Source: Magnetospirillum sp. XM-1
GTDB lineage: Bacteria > Pseudomonadota > Alphaproteobacteria > Rhodospirillales > Magnetospirillaceae
Length of the DNA: 64,000 nucleotides
Direction of reading: 5' to 3'
Assembly: GCF_001511835.1 (NCBI RefSeq)
Contig: NZ_LN997848.1
Location: 806,001-870,000 of the forward strand
The notes under the pieces were generated by a model that had not been told where the DNA came from, searched no databases, and saw only the letters and a program-made list of their open reading frames with translations. Shown here piece by piece: positions 18,162 to 28,294 of the stretch; positions within the stretch are counted from its first letter, which is position 1, and the number at the start of each line of letters is the position of its first letter. The position numbers and the translations under genes were made by a program.

Positions 18162-19183
18162 TGAAGCTCGCGGGATCGCGGGCCGAGGCGTTCCTCAAGG
18201 CGCCGGATCCTGCCATGCGCGCCGTGCTGGTCTTCGGTCCCGACCTTGGCCTGGTGCGTGAGAGGGTGCAGCGGCTGATCCGTTCGGTGGTTCCCGACGT
18301 TTCCGATCCCTTCCGGGTGGCCGAACTCAGCCCCGCCGCGCTCAAGGAGGTTCCCTCCCGTCTGGCCGACGAGGCCGCGGCCATGGCGCTGGGCGGCGGA
18401 CGGCGTGCCGTGGTGCTGCGTGACGCCGGCGACGCCCAGACGGGGGCGGTGTCCTCCTTCCTGGCGCGGCCCATGGGCGACGCCCTGGTGGTGATCGAAG
18501 GCGGCGAGCTGGGGCCGCGCTCCTCGCTTCGCAAGCTGTTCGAAGGCGCCGACAATGCCGCCGCCCTGGCCTGCTACGGCGATGAGGGCGGTTCACTGGC
18601 CGGGGTGATCCAGGAGGAATTGAAGGCAGCCGGGCTGATGGCCGAACCCGACGCCATGGCGTATCTCACCGAGCATCTGGGCGGCGACCGCCGCCTGACC
18701 CGGGCCGAGCTGGGCAAGCTGGCGCTGTATATGGGCGGACCCGGCCGGGTGGGCCTGGAGGACGCCATCGCCTGCGTTGGCGATACCGCCGCGCTCGGCC
18801 TCGACGACCTGGCGCTGGCCACCGCCGACGGCGACCACGCCGGGGCGCAGCGGGTGCTCGACCGCCTGCTGCGCGAGGGCAACCAGCCAGTGGGCATGCT
18901 GCGCTCGGTGGCGCGGCACTTCCAGCGGCTGCACCTGGCCGCCGGACTGATGAACCAGGGCAAGTCCACCGACCAGGCCATGGCGGCCTTGAAGCCGCCG
19001 GTGATCTTCAAGGCCGCCGACCGCTTCAAGCGCCAGCTGTCGCGCTGGCCCGCCGACCGTCTGGGCAAGGCACTCGACCTGCTGACCGAGGCCGAGGTGG
19101 ATTGCAAGACCACCGGCATGCCGGCCGCCGAGATCACCTCGCGCGCCCTGATGATGATTGCCCGAGCGGCGGCGAGGCGATGA
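18161..19183 (+). CDS. holA: DNA polymerase III delta subunit
   Basis: This clamp-loader subunit opens the beta clamp. It has 340 residues and an AAA+-like fold without a Walker A motif, as usual for delta. Recognisable stretches are VLVFGPDLGLVRERVQRLI near the N-terminus, DALVVIEGGELGPRSSLRKLFE, and the C-terminal collar helices GNQPVGMLRSVARHFQRLH. It lies in the leuS-lptE-holA block. Its stop overlaps the next start by four bases (ATGA). Confidence 0.93.
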   Translation: MKLAGSRAEAFLKAPDPAMRAVLVFGPDLGLVRERVQRLIRSVVPDVSDPFRVAELSPAALKEVPSRLADEAAAMALGGGRRAVVLRDAGDAQTGAVSSFLARPMGDALVVIEGGELGPRSSLRKLFEGADNAAALACYGDEGGSLAGVIQEELKAAGLMAEPDAMAYLTEHLGGDRRLTRAELGKLALYMGGPGRVGLEDAIACVGDTAALGLDDLALATADGDHAGAQRVLDRLLREGNQPVGMLRSVARHFQRLHLAAGLMNQGKSTDQAMAALKPPVIFKAADRFKRQLSRWPADRLGKALDLLTEAEVDCKTTGMPAAEITSRALMMIARAAARR

Positions 19184-20214
19184 TTCGAATCCTCGGCATA
19201 AACGCCGCCATCTTAGTGGTGGGGCTGATCATCGCCGAGTTGATCTTCGGCAGCTGGCTGTTCGGCCCCAGCTGGGGAACCATGAACATCCCCCGCGACA
19301 TCCACCGGGTCTTTGATGTCAGCGGCCTCTACAATGGGCCCAAGGAGGCGGTCTATTCCCGCGACCGCTGGGGGTTGCGGGGCCAATATGCCAATCCCGG
19401 GGCCATCGACATCCTGACCATCGGCGGTTCGACCACCGACCAGCGCTTCATCGGCGATGGTGAGACCTGGCAGGACTATCTGGCGCATGACCTGGGCGGC
19501 AAGGTGGTGGTCAACGCCGGCATCGACGGCCAGTCCACCTTTGGCCATCTGCGGGCCTTCGATCGCTGGCTATCGCAGATTCCCGGCCTGAAGCCCCGCT
19601 ATGTGCTCGCCTATATCGGCGTCAACGACGCCCATCTGGAGGGCCAGCAGCAATGGGACGACATGGCGTCGCCCTCACTGCGTCGTCGGGTGGAACGCTA
19701 CATCACCAACCATTCCGCCCTGGTTCAGGTGGTGACGACCATCCAGGGGACGTTGAAGGCCCGCAAAGCCCACGTGGTGCATGGCGGTAGCGAGTACGCG
19801 CGCGGACCCTGGATAGCCGGCACGCCGCCCGATCCGGACAAGGTGGTCGATGCGGCCCTGCTCGGCGCCTACGAGCAGCGGGTCGAGGCCCTGATCGCGC
19901 GGATCAGGGCCATGGGCGCCGAGGCGGTCATCGTCACCCAGAGCCGCTCCGACTACCGGGTGACAGAGGCGGGCAAACCCCTGGGCCGGGGAACATCGCC
20001 GGATTCCTTGAATTTCGGTTCGTGGGCCATGCAGACCGCCTTCAACCGCCGGGCCATGGCGGCCTGCGCCAGGGCCGGCGCCGTCTGCCTCGACCTGGGC
20101 GGCGGGCTGACCTTCGAGGACGGCGATTTCTACGATTGGGTTCACACCACGCCGGCGGGAAATCGCCGTATCGCCGCATGGCTTGCCCCGCGTCTGAGGG
20201 CGGTCCTGCAATAG
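19180..20214 (+). CDS. SGNH/GDSL-type hydrolase, membrane-anchored
   Basis: This 344-residue protein has an N-terminal membrane anchor (residues 3-28) and an SGNH hydrolase domain. Block I is IGGSTTDQ with the nucleophile Ser near 84, the oxyanion Gly is in NAGIDGQST, Asn is in YIGVNDA (about 149), and the Asp/His pair is in YDWVHTTPAGN (about 319/322). All four catalytic blocks are present, so it is probably an active esterase or acyl-hydrolase in the periplasm. Substrate unknown; glycan O-acetyl groups are a reasonable guess. The four-base overlap with holA suggests the same operon. Confidence 0.82.
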   Translation: MIRILGINAAILVVGLIIAELIFGSWLFGPSWGTMNIPRDIHRVFDVSGLYNGPKEAVYSRDRWGLRGQYANPGAIDILTIGGSTTDQRFIGDGETWQDYLAHDLGGKVVVNAGIDGQSTFGHLRAFDRWLSQIPGLKPRYVLAYIGVNDAHLEGQQQWDDMASPSLRRRVERYITNHSALVQVVTTIQGTLKARKAHVVHGGSEYARGPWIAGTPPDPDKVVDAALLGAYEQRVEALIARIRAMGAEAVIVTQSRSDYRVTEAGKPLGRGTSPDSLNFGSWAMQTAFNRRAMAACARAGAVCLDLGGGLTFEDGDFYDWVHTTPAGNRRIAAWLAPRLRAVLQ

Positions 20215-20331
20215 AGCGCTGAATTCGAACACTATTCGATTTCACCTGCGTCTTGTAGAAACCAGGAAAGCCCCCCATTCTTCTCTTTCAGAAGGCAGGC
20301 GCAGACTCTGCCGGTATAAGGGGGGTGGGCC

Positions 20332-23300
20332 ATGGAGATCTCCGCTTATCTGGACCGGCGCATCGCCGAATTGTCCGAAACCCTGGCCAAGGCGGGGGCC
20401 GAGCGCCTGATCCGCGCCTATGCCGGCGGCTTTCCCCTGGCCGACCTGGCCGAGGCCGAGCCGGAGATGGTCTATGGCGCGGCGCTCGGCCTGTTCGCCT
20501 TCATGCGCGAACGCAAGCCGGGCACGCCCGCCATCCGGGTGTTCGATCCCGACCTCGACCGTCACGGCTGGGTGTCCAGCCATTCGGTGGTGGAGATCGT
20601 CAACGACGATATGCCGTTCCTGGTGGATTCGGTGGCCATGGAGCTGGCCCGGCGCGGCATCAAGGTACATCTGCTGGTCCACCCGGTGGTGCGGGCCGAC
20701 CGTGACGGGGCCGGCGGTCTGGTCCGGGTGACGGTCAACGGCGACGGCGCGCTGCAGGAATCGCTAATGCATGTGGAGATCGACCGCCAGCCGGCGCCGG
20801 TCCAGGCGGACCTGGCCGCCTCGCTGGCCGACGTGCTGGAACAGGTCCGCCAGGCGGTGGCCGACTGGCGCCGCATGCTGGACACCCTGTGGGCGGGGGT
20901 GACGGAATTCGAGGCGACTTCGGCCAAGGTGCCGGCCGACGAGAAGCAGGAGGCGCTGGCCTTCCTGGAATGGCTGGCCGACAACCATTTCACCTTCCTG
21001 GGCTATCGCCGCTTCGACCTTTCCAAGGGGGTGGCCGCCGATCCGGCCAGTGGGCTGGGCATCCTGTCCGACCCGCAAGCCCATGTGTTCGACGAGACGC
21101 TGACCCTGGCCGACATGCCGGCCGAGCTGCGGGCCTTCGTGCAGCGGCCCGACCCCCTGATGGTCACCAAATCGGCCCGCCACGCGGTGATCCACCGTCC
21201 GGTGCGCATGGACATCATCGGGCTGAAGCAATTCGACGCCAAGGGCAGGGTGGTGGGGCTGCACGCCTTTCTCGGCCTGTTCACCTCGGCCGCCTATAAC
21301 GACCGCCCGGCCCAGATTCCGCTGCTGCGCCACAAGATCGCCCGGGTCGAGGCCCGGGCCGGCTTCAACAGGTCCGGCCACGACGCCAAGGCGCTGACCA
21401 ATATCCTAGAGACCTATCCCAGGGACGAGCTGTTCCAGGTGTCCGAGGACGCGCTGTTCGAGACCAGCATCGGCATCCTGCACCTGCAGGACCGCCAGCG
21501 GGTGGCGGTGTTCCTCAGGAACGACGAGTTCCAGCGCTTTGTCTCCTGCCTGGTGTTCGTGCCGCGCGACCGCTACGACACGCCGCTGCGCTTGAGCATC
21601 ACCGCCATGCTGGAAGAGGCGGTGGGCGGCACGCTGGACGCCTTCTACACCCAGGTGGCCGACCTGCCGCTCGCCCGGCTGCATTTCATCATCCGCACCA
21701 CCCCCGGCCATCTGCCCAAGGTGGATGCCCAGGCGCTGGAGGTCCGCATCGCCGACGCGGCGCGCACCTGGCACGAGCATCTACAGGACGCCCTGATCCA
21801 GACCCATGGCGAGGCCGGCGGGCTGGCGCTGTCGCGGCGCTGGGGCCGGGGCTTCCCTGCCTCCTACCGCGAAAGCCACAGCGCGCTGGCGGCGGTGGGC
21901 GACGTGGGCCGCATCCAGGCGGCGTCGGGCGGCGACATCGTGCTCAATCTCTACCGCCCGGTGGAGGCCGAGCCGCACCAGGGCCGCCTCAAGCTGTACC
22001 GTTCGGGTCAGCCGGTGCCCCTGTCGGGCATCCTGCCCATGCTGGAAGCCATGGGGCTGATCGTCATCGCCGAGATGCCCCACGAGATCGTCCCGGAATC
22101 CGGTCCCGACGGGACGGTGTGGATACACGATTTCGAGGTGGAAAGCGCCGATGGTGGGCCGCTGGACGTGGCCGAGCGGCGCGACTTGTTCCACGACGCC
22201 CTGGCGGCGGTGTGGCGCGGCGATTTCGAAAGCGACGGTTTCAACCGGCTGGTGCTGTCGGCCGGCCTGTCGTGGCGCGAGATCATGGTACTGCGCGCCT
22301 ACACCAAGTATCTGCGCCAGGCCGGCATCACCTACAGCCAGGCCTATATCGAGCAGGCCCTGGCCGGCAACGCCGACATGACCGCCGCCCTGGTCCAGCT
22401 GTTTCTCGCCGGCTTCGACCCTAAGGGAGATCCGGGCAAGGCGCTGGCGGCCGAGGCTATTCTGCTGGCCGGACTGGACAAGGTGGTCAGCGCCGACGAC
22501 GACCGTATCCTGCGCCGCTTCCTCAACCTGATCCGTTCCACCTTGCGAACGAATTACTTCCAGGCCGATGCGGCCGGCCGGCCCAAGGCCTATCTGTCCT
22601 TCAAGCTGGATTCCCGGGCGGTGGACGAGTTGCCGGCGCCGCGGCCCATGGTCGAGGTGTTCGTCTATTCGCCCCGGGTCGAGGCCATCCACTTGAGGGG
22701 CGGCAAGGTGGCGCGCGGCGGCATCCGCTGGTCCGACCGCCGCGAGGATTTCCGCACCGAGATCCTGGGCCTGATGAAGGCCCAGATGGTCAAGAACGCG
22801 GTGATCGTGCCGGTGGGCGCCAAGGGCGGCTTCGTGGTCAAGAAGCCCCCGGCGACGGGCGGGCGCGAGGCTTATCTGGCCGAGGGCATCGAGTGCTACA
22901 AGACCCTGATGCGGGGTCTTCTGGACCTTACCGACAACCTGACCCCGGAAGGGGTGAAGCCGCCCAGGGACGTGGTGCGCAAGGACGGCGACGACCCCTA
23001 TCTGGTGGTGGCCGCCGACAAGGGCACCGCCACCTTCTCCGACATCGCCAATTCGGTTTCCCTGGATTACGGCCACTGGCTGGGCGACGCCTTCGCCTCG
23101 GGCGGGTCCCAGGGCTACGACCACAAGAAGATGGGCATCACCGCCAAGGGCGCCTGGGTGGCGGTGGAGCGCCACTTCCGCGAAATGGGACTCGACACCC
23201 GGACCCAGGACTTCACCATGATCGGGGTGGGCGACATGTCGGGCGACGTGTTCGGCAACGGGTTGCTGCGCTCGCCCCATGCCGGGCTGGTGGCGGCCTT

Positions 23301-25146
23301 CAACCATGCCCACATCTTTCTCGATCCCAATCCCGACCGGGAAAGGACCTTCGCCGAGCGCGAGCGGCTGTTCAACGCCGTCAAGGCCTGGCCCGATTAC
23401 GACACCACGCTGATTTCCGAAGGCGGCGGCATCTGGCCCCGGACGGCCAAGACCATCCCCATCTCTCCCCAGGCTAAGGAACGTTTCGGTATCGAAGCCG
23501 ATACCCTGACCCCCACCGAACTGATCCGTGCCCTGCTGAAGGCCCCCGTCGACCTGCTGTTCCTGGGCGGTATCGGCACTTATGTGAAGGCGGCAAGCGA
23601 GAGCAACGCCGACGCCGGCGACCGCGCCAACGATTCCCTTCGCGTCAACGGCTCCGAGATCGGGGCCAAGGTGGTGGGCGAGGGCGCCAATCTGGGCTTC
23701 ACCCAGCTGGGCCGTATCGAATACGCGCAAGAAGGAGCCGGCGGCGAAGGCGGGCGCATCGACACCGACGCCATCGACAATTCCGCCGGGGTGGATTGCT
23801 CGGACCACGAGGTCAACATCAAGATTCTGGTCAACGATCTGGTGTCGGCCGGCGACCTTACCCCGAAGCAGCGCGACAAGCTGCTGGCCGAGATGACCGA
23901 GGAAGTGGGCGCCCTGGTGCTGCGCGACAATTACCTTCAGACCCAGGCGCTTTCCATGCTGCAGGCCCAGGGGCCCGAACTGCTGGACGCCGAGGCGCGC
24001 TTCATGCGCCTTCTGGAAAAGGGCGGTCGTCTCGACCGGGGCATCGAGTTCCTGCCCACCGACGAGACGCTGACCGAGCGCGCCGCCAGGAAGCAGGGCT
24101 TTACCCGCCCCGAACTGGCGGTGCTGCTGGCCTATGGCAAGATCTGGCTCTACGACCACATCCTGGCCTCGGAGCTGCCCGACGACCCGTTCATGGCCAT
24201 CGACCTCACCAACTATTTCCCCACCCAGCTCCGGGATCGTTTCGGCCACGACATCCAGCGCCACCGGCTGCGGCGCGAGATCATCGCCACGGTGGTGACC
24301 AATTCCATCGTCAACCGGGTGGGCGGGGCCTTCGTCTCGGAACTGATGGAGACCACCGGCCATCCTCCCGCCCAGGTGGCCCGGGCCTATATCGTGGCCC
24401 GCGACGCCTTCCGCATGCGCGAGGTCTGGCGGGCCATCGAGGAACTGGACGGCAAGGTCCCGGCCTCGGCCCAGACCGCCATGCAGATCGAGGCCAACCG
24501 GCTGGTGGAACGCGCCACCCTATGGGTGCTGCGCTCCATGCCGTCGCCCTTCGCGCTGGGGGCGGGCATCGCCGAACTGTCGCCCGGGGTCCGTGCGCTG
24601 GAAGGCGCGGTGCCGGCCATCCTGCCGCCCGACGCGGCGGCGGCCGTGCTGGCCCGCATCGAGTATTTCGTCGGCCAGGGCGTGCCCCACGATCTGGCCC
24701 AGCGGGTGGGCAACCTGATCGTGCTGGCTTCGGCCGCCGACATCCTGCGCATCGCCACCCGCCAGAACCTCACCATTGAGACGGCGGGGCGGCTGTATTT
24801 CGCGGTGGGGGCGCGGTTCTCGCTGGGCTGGCTCAGGGCCTCGGCCGAGAAACTGTCGGGGCGCGGCCACTGGCTGAAGCTGGCGGCGGCGGCGGCCATC
24901 GAGGACCTCTACGGCCACCAGCGCGACATCACCAGCGTGGTGGCGGCCTCCTATCCCGACCTCGAGCCCGACGCGGCGGTGCAGGCCTGGCTGGAGGCCA
25001 ACCGGGCGGCGGTGGAACGGGCCGAGACCCTGCTGGCCGAGCTGAAGGCGGCCTCCCACATCGACCTGCCCATGATCATGGTGGCCAACCGGCAATTGCG
25101 GACCCTGACCGAGTCGGGTGTTGCGGCGCCGGGCGGGAACGGCTAA
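20332..25146 (+). CDS. gdhB: NAD-specific glutamate dehydrogenase, large (180-kDa class)
   Basis: This enzyme oxidises glutamate to 2-oxoglutarate and ammonium, mainly for glutamate catabolism. At 1604 residues it belongs to the very large class known from Streptomyces, Pseudomonas and alphaproteobacteria. A long N-terminal region with ACT-like segments precedes the catalytic core at about residues 790-1250: [34 protein letters not shown] and [17 protein letters not shown], with the NAD-binding part after. The helical C-terminal third is family-specific. The gene stands alone with a 117-base upstream gap. The symbol follows common alphaproteobacterial use. Confidence 0.95.
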   Translation: MEISAYLDRRIAELSETLAKAGAERLIRAYAGGFPLADLAEAEPEMVYGAALGLFAFMRERKPGTPAIRVFDPDLDRHGWVSSHSVVEIVNDDMPFLVDSVAMELARRGIKVHLLVHPVVRADRDGAGGLVRVTVNGDGALQESLMHVEIDRQPAPVQADLAASLADVLEQVRQAVADWRRMLDTLWAGVTEFEATSAKVPADEKQEALAFLEWLADNHFTFLGYRRFDLSKGVAADPASGLGILSDPQAHVFDETLTLADMPAELRAFVQRPDPLMVTKSARHAVIHRPVRMDIIGLKQFDAKGRVVGLHAFLGLFTSAAYNDRPAQIPLLRHKIARVEARAGFNRSGHDAKALTNILETYPRDELFQVSEDALFETSIGILHLQDRQRVAVFLRNDEFQRFVSCLVFVPRDRYDTPLRLSITAMLEEAVGGTLDAFYTQVADLPLARLHFIIRTTPGHLPKVDAQALEVRIADAARTWHEHLQDALIQTHGEAGGLALSRRWGRGFPASYRESHSALAAVGDVGRIQAASGGDIVLNLYRPVEAEPHQGRLKLYRSGQPVPLSGILPMLEAMGLIVIAEMPHEIVPESGPDGTVWIHDFEVESADGGPLDVAERRDLFHDALAAVWRGDFESDGFNRLVLSAGLSWREIMVLRAYTKYLRQAGITYSQAYIEQALAGNADMTAALVQLFLAGFDPKGDPGKALAAEAILLAGLDKVVSADDDRILRRFLNLIRSTLRTNYFQADAAGRPKAYLSFKLDSRAVDELPAPRPMVEVFVYSPRVEAIHLRGGKVARGGIRWSDRREDFRTEILGLMKAQMVKNAVIVPVGAKGGFVVKKPPATGGREAYLAEGIECYKTLMRGLLDLTDNLTPEGVKPPRDVVRKDGDDPYLVVAADKGTATFSDIANSVSLDYGHWLGDAFASGGSQGYDHKKMGITAKGAWVAVERHFREMGLDTRTQDFTMIGVGDMSGDVFGNGLLRSPHAGLVAAFNHAHIFLDPNPDRERTFAERERLFNAVKAWPDYDTTLISEGGGIWPRTAKTIPISPQAKERFGIEADTLTPTELIRALLKAPVDLLFLGGIGTYVKAASESNADAGDRANDSLRVNGSEIGAKVVGEGANLGFTQLGRIEYAQEGAGGEGGRIDTDAIDNSAGVDCSDHEVNIKILVNDLVSAGDLTPKQRDKLLAEMTEEVGALVLRDNYLQTQALSMLQAQGPELLDAEARFMRLLEKGGRLDRGIEFLPTDETLTERAARKQGFTRPELAVLLAYGKIWLYDHILASELPDDPFMAIDLTNYFPTQLRDRFGHDIQRHRLRREIIATVVTNSIVNRVGGAFVSELMETTGHPPAQVARAYIVARDAFRMREVWRAIEELDGKVPASAQTAMQIEANRLVERATLWVLRSMPSPFALGAGIAELSPGVRALEGAVPAILPPDAAAAVLARIEYFVGQGVPHDLAQRVGNLIVLASAADILRIATRQNLTIETAGRLYFAVGARFSLGWLRASAEKLSGRGHWLKLAAAAAIEDLYGHQRDITSVVAASYPDLEPDAAVQAWLEANRAAVERAETLLAELKAASHIDLPMIMVANRQLRTLTESGVAAPGGNG

Positions 25147-25178
25147 GGGAAAGGCATCAACGACATGAGGGCCGCGTC

Positions 25179-25757
25179 ATGAAGTTTGCCGCCTTTCTCG
25201 ATCAGCAGATCGCCGAGCATGCCGAGACGCTGGCCGTCACCGGCCAGGCGGTGCGCGAACCCTTCCAGCGCCTGGTCCAGGCCTGCGTCGACAGCCTGGC
25301 GGCGGGGGGCAAGATCCTGTTCTTCGGCAATGGCGGCTCGGCGGCCGACGCCCAGCATCTGGCGACCGAGTTGGTGGTCCGCTACCGCTACAACCGCAAG
25401 GCCCTGGCTGCCTTGGCGCTGACCACCGATACCTCGCTGTTGACCGCCTGCGCCAACGACTTCTCGTTCGAGGAAATCTTTTCGCGCCAGATCGAGGCGC
25501 TGGGCCGGCCCGGCGACGTGGCCATCGGCATCACCACCTCGGGCAACAGCCCGAACGTGCTGACCGCGCTCGCGGTAGCCCGCGACATGGGCCTGGTGGC
25601 GGCCGGCTTCTCGGGCCGCGATGGCGGCAAGATGGTGGGGCTGGCCGATCCGCTGCTGATTGTGCCCTCCAACGTCACCGCCCGCATTCAGGAAATGCAC
25701 ATCCTGATCGGCCATGCGCTGTGCGATCAAGTGGAAGCCGTCTCGGCTCCGGCCTGA
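25179..25757 (+). CDS. gmhA: Sedoheptulose-7-phosphate isomerase (phosphoheptose isomerase)
   Basis: This SIS-domain enzyme converts sedoheptulose 7-phosphate to glycero-manno-heptose 7-phosphate, the first step to LPS core heptose. It has 192 residues. The phosphate-binding [22 protein letters not shown] and the [13 protein letters not shown] loop are both typical of GmhA. The start ATG 25179 follows GAGGGCCGCGTC. It opens the glycan-related part of the window; later heptose genes (hldE, gmhB) are not present here. It might instead form GDP-heptose for a capsule. Confidence 0.93.
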   Translation: MKFAAFLDQQIAEHAETLAVTGQAVREPFQRLVQACVDSLAAGGKILFFGNGGSAADAQHLATELVVRYRYNRKALAALALTTDTSLLTACANDFSFEEIFSRQIEALGRPGDVAIGITTSGNSPNVLTALAVARDMGLVAAGFSGRDGGKMVGLADPLLIVPSNVTARIQEMHILIGHALCDQVEAVSAPA

Positions 25758-25827
25758 GCGGTTTGCCTCCAAGGTCCTCGCTGTGCTAGAAGTCCGGCGT
25801 ATTCGACCGAGTGGGCGATATTCGGGC

Positions 25828-26262
25828 ATGAGCAAATCACAAGTTGGCATCGACGGCGGCTCCCACGCGCGCGCGGTGGAGATGGGGTCGGACCGGTCGT
25901 TCGGGCTGGTCTTCGCCGCCGTCTTCGCCATCGTTGCCCTGCTGCCGCTCAAGGACGGCGGCGAAGTCCGGCTGTGGGCCGGCGCTGTGGCCGGTGCCTT
26001 TCTGCTGGTGGCCCTGGTATACCCCAAGGCATTGAAGCCGCTTAACAAGCTGTGGTTCCTGATCGGTATGGCGCTACATCACGTGGTGACTCCGCTGGTG
26101 ATGGGGCTGCTGTTCTTTCTCACCGTCACGCCCATCGCCCTGATCATGCGGGCAGTCGGCAAGGACCCGCTGCATCTGGCCCGTGACGACAAGGCCGCCA
26201 GCTATTGGATCAATCGTACCCCGCCGGGCCCGGCGCCCGACAGCATGCGGCGCCAGTTCTAG
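25828..26262 (+). CDS. SxtJ family membrane protein
   Basis: This 144-residue protein has a short polar N-terminus and three or four hydrophobic helices (FGLVFAAVFAIVALLPL, AGAVAGAFLLVALVY, LWFLIGMALHHVVTPLVMG, LLFFLTVTPIALIM). It ends in a basic/polar tail with SYWINRTP. This arrangement matches the SxtJ family named from saxitoxin clusters, whose function is unknown. Its genes regularly sit beside a ~50-residue DUF5989 protein and a NodU/CmcH carbamoyltransferase, exactly as here, so it probably belongs to a membrane-linked carbamoylation module. Confidence 0.82.
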   Translation: MSKSQVGIDGGSHARAVEMGSDRSFGLVFAAVFAIVALLPLKDGGEVRLWAGAVAGAFLLVALVYPKALKPLNKLWFLIGMALHHVVTPLVMGLLFFLTVTPIALIMRAVGKDPLHLARDDKAASYWINRTPPGPAPDSMRRQF

Positions 26263-26273
26263 GAGATCGAGAG

Positions 26274-26423
26274 TTGAGCTTCCTCATCGAGCTTTGGCAA
26301 TTCCTGCGCGAGCGCAAGAAGTTCTGGCTGCTGCCCATCCTGATCATGATGGTGGTGTTCGGCGGCCTGATCGTCCTGTCGCAGGGTTCGGCGGTGGCGC
26401 CTTTCATCTACACCCTGTTCTAG
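26274..26423 (+). CDS. DUF5989 family small membrane protein
   Basis: This 49-residue peptide begins with TTG 26274 (L/MSFLIELWQFLRERKKFW) behind an AGGAGA ribosome site overlapping the previous stop. It has a basic stretch and then one transmembrane helix (LPILIMMVVFGGLIVL). Size, layout and position between a SxtJ protein and a carbamoyltransferase identify it as DUF5989. Function unknown; it probably docks or scaffolds the carbamoyltransferase at the membrane. Confidence 0.8.
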   Translation: MSFLIELWQFLRERKKFWLLPILIMMVVFGGLIVLSQGSAVAPFIYTLF

Positions 26424-26434
26424 CGAGGGCGGAT

Positions 26435-28273
26435 TTGCGCATCCTCGGCCTCTCCGCCCTGTACCACGACAGCGCCGCCGCCCTGATCGAGGATGGCCGC
26501 ATCGTCGCCTGCGCCCAGGAAGAGCGCTTCACCCGCAAGAAGCACGACGCCGCCTTTCCCGAGAATGCCGTCGCCTATTGCCTGGCCGAGGCCGGGATCG
26601 GTCTCAACGACCTGGACAACGTGGTGTTCTACGACAAACCGTTCCTCAAATTCGAGCGGCTGCTGGAAACCTATGTGGCCTTCGCCCCCAAGGGCTTTTC
26701 GTCGTTCAAGACCGCCATTCCGGTGTGGCTGAAGGAAAAGCTGTTCCAAAAGGATCTGCTGGCCAAGGAATTCAAGCGCTTCGCGCCCGATTTCGACTGG
26801 ATGAATAAGCTGCTGTTCGCCGAGCACCATCTCAGTCACGCGGCCAGCGCCTTCTTTCCCTCCCCCTTCGAGGACGCGGCGGTGCTGACCATGGACGGGG
26901 TGGGCGAGTGGACGACCACCTCGCTGGCCATGGGTTCGGGCAACAAGCTCGAGATTCACAAGGAGCTGCACTTCCCCCATTCCCTGGGGCTGCTCTATTC
27001 CGCCTTCACCTACTACACCGGCTTCAAGGTCAATTCCGGCGAATACAAGCTGATGGGCCTGGCGCCCTATGGTGAACCGAAATACACCAGGCTGATCCTC
27101 GACACTCTGGTCGATCTCAAGGAAGACGGCTCCTTCCGCCTGGACCAGTCGTATTTCGACTACTGCACCGGGCTCACCATGACCAACGGGCGTTTCGCCG
27201 CGCTGTTCGGCCAGCCGGTGCGCAAGGCGGACAAGGACCCGCTGACCCAATTCCACATGGACATCGCCGCCTCCATCCAGGAGGTGACCGAGATCATCGT
27301 CTCCAAGCTGTGCCGCGGCATCAAGAAGGAGACGGGTGCGAGGAACCTGTGCCTGGCCGGCGGCGTGGCGCTCAACTGCGTCTCCAACGGCAAGATCCTG
27401 CGCGAAGGCATCTTCGACAATATCTGGATTCAGCCGGCGGCCGGCGACGCCGGCGGGGCGCTGGGTGCGGCTTTGGCCGGCTATCACATCTTCAAGGGCC
27501 AGCCTCGCACCGTCACACCCGGCAAGGATGCCATGAAGGGCTCCTATCTCGGCCCCGTCTTCGAACAGGCCGATATCGAGGCGCGCCTCGCCGCCGCCGG
27601 CGCCAGGTTCGAGGTGATGGGCGAGGATCAGGTGATCGAGGCGACCGCTCAGGCCCTGGCCGAGGAAAAGGCGGTGGGCTGGATGCAGGGCCGCATGGAA
27701 TTCGGCCCGCGCGCGCTGGGCGGCCGCTCCATTCTGGGCGATCCCCGTTCGCCCTCCATGCAGAAGACGCTGAATCTCAAGGTCAAGTACCGCGAAAGCT
27801 TCCGCCCCTTCGCCCCCAGCGTGCTGCGGGAGGACGTGGCCCAGTGGTTCGACCTGGACGGCGATTCGCCCTATATGCTGCTGGTCGCCCCGGTGGCGGA
27901 AAAACACCGCCGCGCCATGACCGCGGACGAGGAGAAGCTGTTCGGCATCGACAAGCTGAACGTGCCGCGCTCAGGGATTCCGGCGGTGACCCACGTGGAT
28001 TACTCGGCCCGCGTCCAGACCATCCACGCCGACACCAATCCGCGCTACCACGCGCTGATCTCGGCCTTCAAGGCGCGGACAGGCTGCCCCGTGGTGGTCA
28101 ACACCAGCTTCAACGTGCGCGGCGAGCCCATCGTCTGCACCCCCGAGGATGCTTTCCGCTGCTTCATGGGCAGCGAGATCGAGGTGCTGGTGGTGGGCAA
28201 TTGCTTCCTCAGGAAGGAAGAGCAGGATCCGGCGCTCAAGCTGGATTACAAGAACGCCTTCGAACTGGATTAG
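26435..28273 (+). CDS. NodU/CmcH-type carbamoyltransferase
   Basis: This enzyme transfers a carbamoyl group from carbamoyl phosphate to a hydroxyl, here probably on a sugar. It has 612 residues. The N-terminal ASKHA-like domain starts ILGLSALYHDSAAALIEDG; the metal-binding HHLSHAAS and GEYKLMGLAPYG follow. The C-terminal YrdC-like domain has GRMEFGPRALGGRSILGDPR and VVNTSFNVRGEPIVC. The start is TTG 26435 (LRILGLSALYHD), 11 bases after the small membrane gene; family alignments begin here. No amino-acid or antibiotic synthesis genes adjoin it, so surface-glycan carbamoylation is the best inference. Confidence 0.93.
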   Translation: MRILGLSALYHDSAAALIEDGRIVACAQEERFTRKKHDAAFPENAVAYCLAEAGIGLNDLDNVVFYDKPFLKFERLLETYVAFAPKGFSSFKTAIPVWLKEKLFQKDLLAKEFKRFAPDFDWMNKLLFAEHHLSHAASAFFPSPFEDAAVLTMDGVGEWTTTSLAMGSGNKLEIHKELHFPHSLGLLYSAFTYYTGFKVNSGEYKLMGLAPYGEPKYTRLILDTLVDLKEDGSFRLDQSYFDYCTGLTMTNGRFAALFGQPVRKADKDPLTQFHMDIAASIQEVTEIIVSKLCRGIKKETGARNLCLAGGVALNCVSNGKILREGIFDNIWIQPAAGDAGGALGAALAGYHIFKGQPRTVTPGKDAMKGSYLGPVFEQADIEARLAAAGARFEVMGEDQVIEATAQALAEEKAVGWMQGRMEFGPRALGGRSILGDPRSPSMQKTLNLKVKYRESFRPFAPSVLREDVAQWFDLDGDSPYMLLVAPVAEKHRRAMTADEEKLFGIDKLNVPRSGIPAVTHVDYSARVQTIHADTNPRYHALISAFKARTGCPVVVNTSFNVRGEPIVCTPEDAFRCFMGSEIEVLVVGNCFLRKEEQDPALKLDYKNAFELD

Positions 28274-28294
28274 ACCCTTTGGGGGAGGGTGGCG

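Noticed and set aside
19783..19794. GGCGGTAGCGAG, close to the ops element
   Set aside because: It lies inside the SGNH hydrolase coding sequence (codons Gly-Gly-Ser-Glu), far from the RfaH-like gene; best read as chance in GC-rich DNA.
21781..24363. 860-codon minus-strand frame opposite the NAD-GDH gene
   Set aside because: Same reason: repetitive Gly/His/Gln composition and an unquestionable gene on the other strand.
25572..25582. GCGGTAGCCCG, core of ops
   Set aside because: Inside gmhA, lacks the TG pause end; chance match.
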